From Wenzhouxiangella sp. (GTDB lineage Bacteria > Pseudomonadota > Gammaproteobacteria > Xanthomonadales > Wenzhouxiangellaceae), in contig SKKV01000162.1 of the NCBI GenBank assembly GCA_007123575.1, positions 1-14,879 of the forward strand: 14,879 bases of DNA. Direction: 5' to 3'. Below, in pieces: positions 1 through 6,070 of the stretch. How positions within the stretch are numbered: the stretch's first letter is position 1; every line of letters begins with the position of its first letter. The notes beneath the pieces were generated by a model, which saw only the letters and a list, made by a program, of their open reading frames with translations, made no database searches and was not told the origin of the DNA. A program made the translations under genes and the position numbers.

Positions 1-337
1 GTGGATCGGACGTACCCTGGGGCATGCCGAGGAGACAGCAATCCTCGTAAAACCTGCTGTACCAAAGTTAGTTGCCAACGACGACAACTACGCACTGGCT
101 GCCTAAAAACCAGCCTGCTCCTGACCGGTTGAGCCTGCGCAGCCGGCTCGGGATCACTTAGCAGGATCGCAATCTGTCGAGTTTCGGGGCAGATTGTTAA
201 ATCAAACCGCAACTGGTCGGCATGTGTGCCCTGCCTCTCGGGCGGCATGACGACGAGAAATAATCGAGTGGGCTAAGCATGTAGAACCAGGATCAGAAGG
301 TTTGCGGACGCGGGTTCGACTCCCGCCGCCTCCACCA
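1..337 (+). ncRNA. ssrA: tmRNA (ssrA), 5' end cut by window edge
   Basis: Transfer-messenger RNA rescues ribosomes stalled on broken mRNA by adding a proteolysis tag. The tag reading frame at 74-103 reads ANDDNYALAA, followed by TAA at 104-106. It differs from the E. coli tag (ANDENYALAA) by one residue. Upstream is the conserved GGCATGCCGAGG block (about 21-32) and its partner TCCTCGTA. The 3' end has a T-arm with GGTTCGACTCC (313-323) and an encoded CCA at 335-337, which fixes the mature end. The first bases visible match the inside of the 5' domain, so I estimate 20-25 bases of the gene lie to the left. No smpB or integrase gene is visible, although ssrA 3' ends are common integration sites. 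Confidence 0.96.
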
Positions 338-350
338 GATCCCCGAGACA

Positions 351-372
351 AAACCGGCCACTGTGCCGGTTT
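351..372. terminator. Bidirectional hairpin terminator between ssrA and the solenoid gene
   Basis: AAACCGGC (351-358) pairs perfectly with GCCGGTTT (365-372) around a 6-base loop. It begins 14 bases after the tmRNA CCA and 19 bases beyond the stop of the converging gene at 392. The A/T ends of the stem give a short U-rich tail on either strand, TTTT on the minus strand and TTT on the plus strand, so one hairpin can serve both transcripts. Confidence 0.7.
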
Positions 373-391
373 CGTCGTTTCCGGGCTCAAT

Positions 392-1276
392 TCAACGCTG
401 ATGGACGCCGCCGGCGACTTCACCATCGATGTTGAGCTCTACCCGCGAGTCGACGCGGACCTGGCCGAGTACGCGAGCCTTCGGGGCGATGGTGAGGCTG
501 GGAATCTCGGCGTTGTAGTTGGCCGGTAGGCGGATGATGACATCACCCTCGACCACGCTGTCGTCAAGGATGCGAATGTGACCGGCATCGTTGTAGTCGA
601 CGCTGCGACCAAACAGCCGCCGTCCACCCGACTGTTCGCTGATCTCAATGATGACATCGCCGCCGACGCGGCTGCCCAGGTGCAGCTCGATGTTGCCGGC
701 GCGGCTGGTCACTTCTTGACCCACATTGGCCTGTTCCAGGCGAATAGCGCCGTTGCGGCTCTCGACCTGACCGGCGACGCTGCTGCCAGGATGCAGCTGA
801 ATACTGCCATTGCGGGTACTGACCGAACCAAGCACCTCGGCAAGCTGGCCCACGCGAATGGTGCCGTTACGCGTATGCACCTGTCCGTCGATACGGCCAC
901 CAGCTCCGATGGCTATGCTGCCGTTACGGGTGTCCAGCGACAGGGCGTGGCTGTCATCGCCCAGTTCGATACTGCCGTTACGGGTACTCACATCCCCGGC
1001 CTGATTGCGCGCGCCCAGGGTGATGGCCCCATTGCGGCTATCGATATCGCCGAGGCGACTATCATCGCCGATGCGAATCGCACCGTTGCGGGTGGAAACT
1101 GAACCGTCAATATCCACCTCGCTGCCGATTCGGATCGGTCCGCTCCGAGCGCTCAGGTCGCCAACATGGCTGCTGCCATCAGCGATATCAATCCGATCCG
1201 AGGCGATGGCCACGGAACTGCCAACCCAGATGGTAAACAGCAGCGTCAGCCAGACGCTCCTTTGAAAAGCCTTCAT
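392..1276 (-). CDS. Exported beta-solenoid repeat protein (bactofilin/DUF4097-like)
   Basis: The product is 294 residues. The ATG at 1276 was chosen because GGAGG (1284-1288) lies 7 bases upstream; earlier in-frame starts lack such a site. Residues 1-26 look like a Sec signal peptide (hydrophobic stretch WLTLLFTIWVGSSVAIA, then AS), so the protein is probably periplasmic or surface-exposed. Residues about 36-203 hold nine repeats of 18-19 residues, each with (S/T)RNG followed by an alternating I-x-(I/L/V) strand; the first and last are degenerate (ARSG, SRAG). A non-repeat segment (about 210-230) is followed by more glycine- and valine-rich strands. This period suits a beta-helix with one repeat per turn. 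Bactofilins and DUF4097 proteins have similar patterns, but family membership is not proven. The function is unknown; scaffold or envelope roles are guesses. Confidence 0.8.
   Translation of the reverse strand: MKAFQRSVWLTLLFTIWVGSSVAIASDRIDIADGSSHVGDLSARSGPIRIGSEVDIDGSVSTRNGAIRIGDDSRLGDIDSRNGAITLGARNQAGDVSTRNGSIELGDDSHALSLDTRNGSIAIGAGGRIDGQVHTRNGTIRVGQLAEVLGSVSTRNGSIQLHPGSSVAGQVESRNGAIRLEQANVGQEVTSRAGNIELHLGSRVGGDVIIEISEQSGGRRLFGRSVDYNDAGHIRILDDSVVEGDVIIRLPANYNAEIPSLTIAPKARVLGQVRVDSRVELNIDGEVAGGVHQR
668..1171 (-). repeat. Nine tandem 54-57 bp coding repeats ((S/T)RNG repeats)
   Basis: These repeats lie within the solenoid gene. The core (S/T)RNG or a variant starts at residues 43, 62, 80, 98, 116, 135, 154, 173 and 191, a spacing of 18-19 residues. 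At DNA level the plus strand shows recurring GCCGTTACGGGT or GCCGTTGCGG blocks, for example near 808, 861, 929, 971 and 1081. The repeats are not identical, so this is an old array under protein constraint and not a recent expansion. Confidence 0.85.
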
Positions 1277-1283
1277 GAGGTAT

Positions 1284-1288
1284 CCTCC
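1284..1288 (-). promoter_or_regulatory. Strong ribosome binding site deciding the solenoid gene start
   Basis: The minus strand reads GGAGG, 7 bases before the ATG at 1276. This supports that start over upstream in-frame candidates. Confidence 0.75.
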
Positions 1289-1291
1289 GAT

Positions 1292-1304
1292 CCACAAGTT
1301 GTGG
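1292..1304. promoter_or_regulatory. 13-bp dyad CCACAAGTTGTGG, possible operator or leader hairpin
   Basis: This is a perfect inverted repeat with 6-bp arms around a central G. It lies just upstream of the solenoid ribosome site, in the divergent region shared with darP. A second CCACAA half-site occurs at 1315-1320. The binding protein is unknown; the site could also form a small 5' UTR hairpin. Confidence 0.35.
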
Positions 1305-1389
1305 CTTGCATCAGACCACAAATCGCCAATTCAGGTAAGTGTAGAAAGTCACAGTCAATCCAGACCTGCTCATCAATCAAATTCAAAAA

Positions 1390-1947
1390 ATGTCCCGCTC
1401 CCGCAAACGCAAGCAGCAATCGCCCGCCACAATTGACGATGCCGGCAGCGAAGCACCAAGCAAGACGGCGCTGAAAAAGCAGGCCCACGCCCTACAGCAG
1501 CTCGGCTTGGCACTAACCCGTCTGCCGGCGGATTTTCGCCAACAAACGCCGATGGACGAAAACCTGCGTGAAGCTATAGCGCACTACCTGAAGATTCGAT
1601 CCCATGAAGCCCGGCGGCGCCAGATGCAGTTGATTGGCAAGCTTTTGCGCGGCGTCGACCCCGCACCCTTGCAGGCAGCTGTCGATGCTTTTGCGGCCGG
1701 CCGAGCCCTGGATGCCGAGCGGCTGCATGGCGTTGAGCGCTGGCGCGACGAGCTGATCGCCGACGACGAAGCCGTGACCCGGTGGATGTCTGAGCATCCG
1801 CAGACCGATATCCAGGCACTGCGCAACCTGATTCGCAATGCTCGACGCGAGGCCGGCCAGACCGAGCCTGGCCAGCGCCAGTCGCGCAGCTACCGCGAGC
1901 TGTTCAGGATGATTCGACAGAACCTGGACCGCGCGAAATCCAGCTGA
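1390..1947 (+). CDS. darP: DarP (YjgA), dual-action ribosomal maturation protein, DUF615
   Basis: The product is 185 residues, close to the 183 of E. coli YjgA/DarP. The N-terminus is basic (SRSRKRKQQ). The family core is recognisable: KTALKKQAHALQQLG (25-39), LPADFRQQTPMDENLREAI (45-63), RRRQMQLIGKLLR (about 75-87) and DIQALRNLIRNARRE (about 140-154), followed by the SRSYRELFRMIR tail. DarP binds late 50S assembly intermediates and helps form the peptidyl transferase centre. The start is the first ATG, with no obvious Shine-Dalgarno sequence. Its stop overlaps the next gene's start (TGATG, sharing base 1947), so the two are probably co-transcribed and translationally coupled. Confidence 0.93.
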   Translation: MSRSRKRKQQSPATIDDAGSEAPSKTALKKQAHALQQLGLALTRLPADFRQQTPMDENLREAIAHYLKIRSHEARRRQMQLIGKLLRGVDPAPLQAAVDAFAAGRALDAERLHGVERWRDELIADDEAVTRWMSEHPQTDIQALRNLIRNARREAGQTEPGQRQSRSYRELFRMIRQNLDRAKSS

Positions 1948-2579
1948 TGCCGCTCTGCCCGGTGTGCCGGAACCCGTCCTGCACTGAATTCATGTCGATT
2001 GACGGGCTGGACTACTGGCGCTGCCCGCGCTGTCAGGTCCGGTTTCTCGAACCGGCCCAGCGCCCCGACCGCCAGCGCGAAAAAGCCGAATACGACCGGC
2101 ACCAGAACTCAACCGATGATCCGAACTACCGGCGCTTTTTCTTGCTGCTGTTCGAAGATTTGACCAAACACCTGGCCACGGGCCTGAACGGCCTGGATTT
2201 TGGCTGCGGCCCCGGTCCTGCCCTGGCCGTCATGCTTGAAGAAGCAGGTTACAGGATGTCGCTTTTCGATCCCTTCTACGCACCCGACTCTGGCGTCCTG
2301 GAGCGAAGCTATGACTTTATTACCTGCACCGAAGTCGTCGAGCACCTGCACGACCCTGCCGGGGTGTTCAAACAGCTGGATGGCTGCCTTAAGAGCGGCG
2401 GCTGGCTGGCAATCATGACCCGCTTTCAGACCGACGATGCTCGCTTTGTCAACTGGCATTACCGGCGCGACCCAACCCATGTCGTGTTTTACCGCGAGGA
2501 AACCTTCAACTGGCTGGGAGAGCACTTCGGCTGGAAAGTGGAAACCTCGCCGCCGAACCGGGTGCTTATTCAGAAATAG
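1947..2579 (+). CDS. Class I SAM-dependent methyltransferase with N-terminal zinc ribbon
   Basis: The product is 210 residues. An N-terminal zinc ribbon has CPVC (C4, C7) and CPRC (C26, C29). The Rossmann-type methyltransferase domain follows, with SAM-binding motif DFGCGPG (84-90), an acidic residue after strand 2 (D108), EVVEHLHDP (129-137, the usual motif before the catalytic loop) and DPTHVVFY (175-182). The pattern fits the Methyltransf_23 type, which includes ubiquinone-biosynthesis-like and many unassigned enzymes. The substrate cannot be read from the sequence; the zinc ribbon suggests a macromolecular target such as protein or RNA, which is inference. The ATG overlaps the darP stop by one base. 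The stop lies 8 bases from the end of the convergent gene, with no clear terminator between them. Confidence 0.88.
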   Translation: MPLCPVCRNPSCTEFMSIDGLDYWRCPRCQVRFLEPAQRPDRQREKAEYDRHQNSTDDPNYRRFFLLLFEDLTKHLATGLNGLDFGCGPGPALAVMLEEAGYRMSLFDPFYAPDSGVLERSYDFITCTEVVEHLHDPAGVFKQLDGCLKSGGWLAIMTRFQTDDARFVNWHYRRDPTHVVFYREETFNWLGEHFGWKVETSPPNRVLIQK

Positions 2580-2587
2580 CGGCTGGG

Positions 2588-3520
2588 CTAAAAGCTGGCT
2601 ACCCGCGCAACCCGATTAACCAGCAGTTTGCCGCTGGTGAAGGAAGCGTTCAAAAACGCCATGACGTTGCCGGGCGGCTGGCCGGATTCCTGGTGCAGCT
2701 CCTCAAGGGTGATGGGGCCACGAATCAGGATCTGGGCAAGCTGCTGAAGCTGCTCGTTCTTCATCGCCTCGGACGGCACCTGGGTCAGCATGAATTGAAC
2801 CTCGCCGATCAGGTCGGGGTGGAGCTGGCCGCGCGCCTGGGCCAGGCCGGCAAACCACTTCAGCTCGCTGAGAGGGCGCTGGCGATGGCCTTGGACACGA
2901 TCAACAAACTCGGCATTTGACACCGGCACGCCCGCCGAATCGGGCATCGGCTCGGCAAACATCGGAGGGGCAAGATCCGAAATCGAACCGTCAAAGAACC
3001 AGGCACCTGAGCCCGGATCAATCAGAATCAGAGGCCACCCTGGGCGAGTGATGACCACGGGCTTCTTCCAGGTTTGGCGCCGAAGGTGTTCTGCCAGCGT
3101 GTAATGACCGGCCTGGGGAGAAGGCATTGGCGGCCAAACCGAGTTACCGCTTGGCGCAGCAGCGATCGTTTCACTATCCGACTCAGTTTCGGGCAGCGCA
3201 TCATAGTCTCCGCTAGCGAGCTTGTTGAGCATCTTCAGAAATTCCCGGGACCGCAGCGGCTTATGCAATACGAAACGTCCGCGGAATTCCTTGCGGCTGG
3301 TGAGCGCGATCACCAGCGGACTGATCTGATTCTGCTCTTCTAACAGCGACTCGCCCCCTTCGCTGTCGATATCAACAATGCTGACATCACCACCCGTATC
3401 GACAGAAATCTGCCAGCTATCTGAACCATCCCTACCGTTGGCCAGATTGAGCAAGGACCGCATGACCATCATGTCTTTCGGGCCAACATTCAAGGCAGAC
3501 AAAATCCACTCTCTGGCCAT
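2588..3520 (-). CDS. Unknown protein: receiver-like N-terminus, possible winged-helix C-terminus
   Basis: The product is 310 residues and I do not recognise a named family. Residues about 1-102 look like a response-regulator receiver fold: VSIVDID (46-52, with D50 and D52 near the phospho-acceptor position), PLVIALTS (68-75, with T74) and FVLHKPLRSREFLKMLNKL (83-101, the conserved Lys-Pro at 87-88). The acidic pocket at the N-terminus is not evident, so it may be a pseudo-receiver. A low-complexity linker (about 105-136) leads to a domain with TRPGWPLILIDPGSGAWFFDG (158-178). Residues about 255-303 (NEQLQQLAQ...RGPITLEELHQESG...SGKLLVNR) resemble a winged helix. No signal peptide or membrane segment is seen. 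The gene stands alone and converges on the methyltransferase gene. Confidence 0.8.
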   Translation of the reverse strand: MAREWILSALNVGPKDMMVMRSLLNLANGRDGSDSWQISVDTGGDVSIVDIDSEGGESLLEEQNQISPLVIALTSRKEFRGRFVLHKPLRSREFLKMLNKLASGDYDALPETESDSETIAAAPSGNSVWPPMPSPQAGHYTLAEHLRRQTWKKPVVITRPGWPLILIDPGSGAWFFDGSISDLAPPMFAEPMPDSAGVPVSNAEFVDRVQGHRQRPLSELKWFAGLAQARGQLHPDLIGEVQFMLTQVPSEAMKNEQLQQLAQILIRGPITLEELHQESGQPPGNVMAFLNASFTSGKLLVNRVARVASF

Positions 3521-3598
3521 TAGTCCTAGACTCCAGTTTGCTGCTTAGCGACCACAGCATACCGCTGCGAGCCATCAATCCCAAGTGAAAGTGCCGCG

Positions 3599-3613
3599 AA
3601 ATGTTTCACATTT
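3599..3613. promoter_or_regulatory. 15-bp dyad AAATGT-TTC-ACATTT in intergenic region
   Basis: An inverted repeat with 6-bp arms and a 3-bp spacer lies in the 156-base gap between the MTIP gene stop (3677) and the start of the unknown gene (3520). It sits about 80 bases upstream of that start, so it could be an operator for it. There is no T-tract, so it is not a standard terminator. Confidence 0.25.
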
Positions 3614-3676
3614 TGTCCTTGATGCTGCTTTGACGAGAAAGCAAAGCGCCGAATAAACACATAACTGTGACCAGCG

Positions 3677-4411
3677 TCACGCTTCGAGAGCCAGCAGTAT
3701 TTGAACCACCTTGCTCATGGCCCGCTCGAGTACCGCATGTATTTCTTCTATTGAAATCGGTTCGGCACTGACACCTGCCGCCGGGTTGGCGACGACACAC
3801 AGCATACCGTAATCGATTGTCCGTTCCCTGGCCAGCGCGGCCTCCGGCATGGCTGTCATGCCGACCAGACTGCAGCCATCTGCCGCCAGCCGACGAATCT
3901 CGGCTTCGGTTTCCAGGCGCGGTCCCTGGGTAACAGCATAGCAACCATGGTCGACAATCGGTACCGCGCATCGCGCGGCTGCATCAACAATGGCCGCGCG
4001 CGCATTGGCACTGAAGGGCTGGCCAAACTCAACATGCTCAAGCGCCGATTCGGCATCGTCGCTGAAGGTGTGACAACGGCCCCAGGTGTAATCGATCAGC
4101 TGGTCCGGTACGACCAGAGCACCGGGTGCAAGCGCTGGATCAATACCACCGACTGCGTTGATGGCGACCACCTGCCGGGCTCCAAGATCATGGAGAGCCT
4201 GGATATTGGCCTGATAGTTGACCCGGTGCGGTGGAATGCTGTGCGGTTGTCCGTGGCGCGGAAGAAACCAGGCCGGCTGGTTGCCGAGCATCACCCGGGA
4301 AAGCGGCGCCGACGGAGGACCGAACTCGGTCATCAGCGTACGTTGATCCAGCACCTCAAACAAATCCAGCGCGCCGGTTCCGCCAATGATTGCCAGACGC
4401 GGATCAGCCAT
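3677..4411 (-). CDS. S-methyl-5'-thioinosine phosphorylase (MTAP/PNP family)
   Basis: The product is 244 residues. It cleaves a methylthio-nucleoside with phosphate to 5-methylthioribose-1-phosphate plus a purine base. Visible family motifs are GGTGALD (10-16, phosphate loop), PRHG (51-54), HSIPPHRVNYQAN (57-69), QGPRLETEAEIR (162-173) and GMTAMPEAALARE (184-196). Where human MTAP has the adenine-contacting pair in ATDYD, this protein has ANPAA (208-212), placing Asn and Ala at the two Asp positions. That favours a 6-oxopurine such as hypoxanthine, as in Pseudomonas PA3004 (MTIP). The ATG at 4411 gives an 8-base overlap with hpt; an ATG at 4432 is possible but less family-like. It is the last gene of the rlmD operon. 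An MTAP or PNP activity is the alternative. Confidence 0.87.
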   Translation of the reverse strand: MADPRLAIIGGTGALDLFEVLDQRTLMTEFGPPSAPLSRVMLGNQPAWFLPRHGQPHSIPPHRVNYQANIQALHDLGARQVVAINAVGGIDPALAPGALVVPDQLIDYTWGRCHTFSDDAESALEHVEFGQPFSANARAAIVDAAARCAVPIVDHGCYAVTQGPRLETEAEIRRLAADGCSLVGMTAMPEAALARERTIDYGMLCVVANPAAGVSAEPISIEEIHAVLERAMSKVVQILLALEA

Positions 4412-4952
4412 CTTCAAGGGCCCAGATTTCATCGAGTTGGCGCCAGTAGCCGTGCCAATCCATGCCGCAGCCAAAGACGTAGCGGTCTGGCAGCTCGATT
4501 GCGGCATCGTCAACCCAGTCTCGGCGCAGGCCCCGGTCATGCATTTTGACCGTCAGACTGACCGTGATGACCTTGGCCGCTCCTTCTTCAAGCAAGCGTT
4601 GCTTGACCGCTTGCATGGTGTATCCCTCATCGAAGATGTCGTCGACCAACAGGATCGTACCTTCTACCGCATCAGGCCAGCGGCCCCATTTCAGTTCACC
4701 GCCGGTCGTCTTGCCACGGTAGCGGGTGGCATGCACATGATCGAACAGCAGCGGCCGATTGATGCGGGAGCCCAGCGCAACGGCCGGGTACATACCCCCG
4801 TTCATCAACACCATCAGGGTGACGCGCTGTGAATCGCTCAAGCGCGCCTCCAATCGTGCGGCCTGGTCATCGAGGGCCTTGGCCACCGCCGCTTGGTCGA
4901 ACAGACGCTGGGCATTTGGTGGCCAGCATTCGCTGAGTTGATGCGCGGTCAC
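4404..4952 (-). CDS. hpt: Hypoxanthine(-guanine) phosphoribosyltransferase
   Basis: The product is 182 residues and transfers hypoxanthine or guanine onto PRPP to make IMP or GMP. The PRPP-binding motif ILLVDDIFDEGYT spans residues 100-112. LMNGGMYPAV (49-58) is the first active-site loop, HATRYRGKTTGG (74-85) the flexible loop, and the C-terminal part ELPDRYVFGCGMDWHGYWR (153-171) matches family purine and pyrophosphate contacts. The start is GTG at 4952: it overlaps the mscS stop as GTGA, has CGGAGG 7 bases upstream, and no better ATG precedes the conserved region. It directly precedes the phosphorylase gene, which would supply hypoxanthine. The symbol reflects function; orthology with E. 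coli hpt is not tested. Confidence 0.92.
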   Translation of the reverse strand: MTAHQLSECWPPNAQRLFDQAAVAKALDDQAARLEARLSDSQRVTLMVLMNGGMYPAVALGSRINRPLLFDHVHATRYRGKTTGGELKWGRWPDAVEGTILLVDDIFDEGYTMQAVKQRLLEEGAAKVITVSLTVKMHDRGLRRDWVDDAAIELPDRYVFGCGMDWHGYWRQLDEIWALEDG

Positions 4953-6070
4953 CGGGCGGCCTCCGAGGCGGCCTGATCGCGGGCCATTTGCTCGGCCATG
5001 TCGACTTTCAAAGTCCGGGTCGGGAACGCAATCTCGGCACCATGACCGGCAATGATGTCGCCGATTTTCAGCAGCACGTCTTCGCGGACGCGGTGATATT
5101 CGGCCCAATCCGTAGTCTTGGTGTAACACATCACCATGATATCCAGCGAGTGCGGCCCATACAGGTCGAAATGCACCATGACAATCAGGTCAGTGTCGAT
5201 GTCTTCGTGGCCCATGATCATGGCGCGAACGTCGTCGACGATGGGTTTGATCTTGTCTTGATCGTCGTAGCGGATGCCGATGTGGTCGAAGATACGCCGA
5301 TGCGTCATGCGCGACGGGTTTTCGACGGTAATGGTCGTGAAGGTGGCGTTGGGTACGTACATCGGGCGCCGGTCGAACTTGCGAATGGTAGTCATGCGCC
5401 AGCCGATATGCACTACCACACCCTCGATCTCCTTGTCAGGCGAACGAATCCAGTCGCCAACAGAAAATGGGCGGTCCATGAACACCATGAAGCCGCCGAA
5501 AAAGTTGGCCAGCAAGTCGCGCGCAGCCAGACCAACGGCAATACCGCCGACTCCGCCGGCAGCCAGGAAACCTGAGATCGGGATTTCGAGAATACTCAGG
5601 ATCGTCAGGACACCGGTCAGAACGACCGCGATCCGAACAATCCTGCCCAAGACGCTGACGGTGGTTATGTCGACCGATTCGTTGCGTTTGCGGCGTTCAG
5701 CAACAAAGGCCCTCTCGAAGCCGCTGGCCAGGCGGAAAAAGAACCAGGTGGCAGCGACGACCAGCCCCAACTGTTGCAGGGCATTGAGAAAATCGGTGGA
5801 AAAGCCAATGGCTTCGGTGTTCGGCTCGATCACGCGCGCAGCCATGACCAGACCCTGCCACCAGATCAGTAGCGAAATCGGACGTTTCCCTGCATACACC
5901 ACGGCGTCGTCCCAGAGATGACGGGTCTTCTCGGCCAGCCCTGCCAGCTTGGTGACGAAAATCCGGTAGACGAATTCCAGCAGAAGGGCTGCCAGAATGA
6001 TCATGAACGCCTGCAGCACCCAGCCCGGCAGCCCGACGAAGGCGCTGAGACGGTCGAAGTATTCAGTCAT
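4949..6070 (-). CDS. MscS-family mechanosensitive channel (YnaI-like)
   Basis: The product is 373 residues, an inner-membrane channel that opens under membrane tension and releases solutes on osmotic downshock. Hydrophobic segments at about 18-38, 65-80, 97-115 and 142-163 precede the pore helix GFLAAGGVGGIAVGLAARDL (168-187), with the glycine/alanine packing typical of MscS TM3. Next come NFFGGFMVFMDRPFSVGDWI (189-208) and the beta domain with YVPNATF (238-244). Size and the extra helices are closer to YnaI than to small MscS. The ATG at 6070 was chosen because it overlaps the nagZ stop by 8 bases, like the hpt/phosphorylase junction. A GTG at 6103 would extend the protein by 11 residues but overlap nagZ by 41 bases. 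It is the middle gene of a five-gene operon. Confidence 0.9.
   Translation of the reverse strand: MTEYFDRLSAFVGLPGWVLQAFMIILAALLLEFVYRIFVTKLAGLAEKTRHLWDDAVVYAGKRPISLLIWWQGLVMAARVIEPNTEAIGFSTDFLNALQQLGLVVAATWFFFRLASGFERAFVAERRKRNESVDITTVSVLGRIVRIAVVLTGVLTILSILEIPISGFLAAGGVGGIAVGLAARDLLANFFGGFMVFMDRPFSVGDWIRSPDKEIEGVVVHIGWRMTTIRKFDRRPMYVPNATFTTITVENPSRMTHRRIFDHIGIRYDDQDKIKPIVDDVRAMIMGHEDIDTDLIVMVHFDLYGPHSLDIMVMCYTKTTDWAEYHRVREDVLLKIGDIIAGHGAEIAFPTRTLKVDMAEQMARDQAASEAAR
4960..4964 (-). promoter_or_regulatory. Ribosome binding site supporting the hpt GTG start
   Basis: The minus strand reads GGAGG, 7 bases before the GTG at 4952. It lies inside the end of the upstream channel gene and argues for independent initiation at the GTGA overlap. 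Confidence 0.65.

Noticed and set aside
1..337. A tRNA gene at 301-337, judging by its T-arm and CCA
   Set aside because: The T-arm and CCA belong to the tRNA-like domain of the tmRNA; the tag frame at 74-106 settles this.
578..1102. A 174-codon plus-strand open frame with repeated pattern
   Set aside because: It is the antisense shadow of the solenoid repeats; the minus-strand frame has the signal peptide, ribosome site and coherent repeats.
392..1276. The repeated GCCGTTACGGGT blocks as a CRISPR array or non-coding tandem repeat
   Set aside because: The repeats are in frame, vary mostly at non-core positions and encode a regular protein motif; there are no constant repeats with unique spacers and no cas genes.
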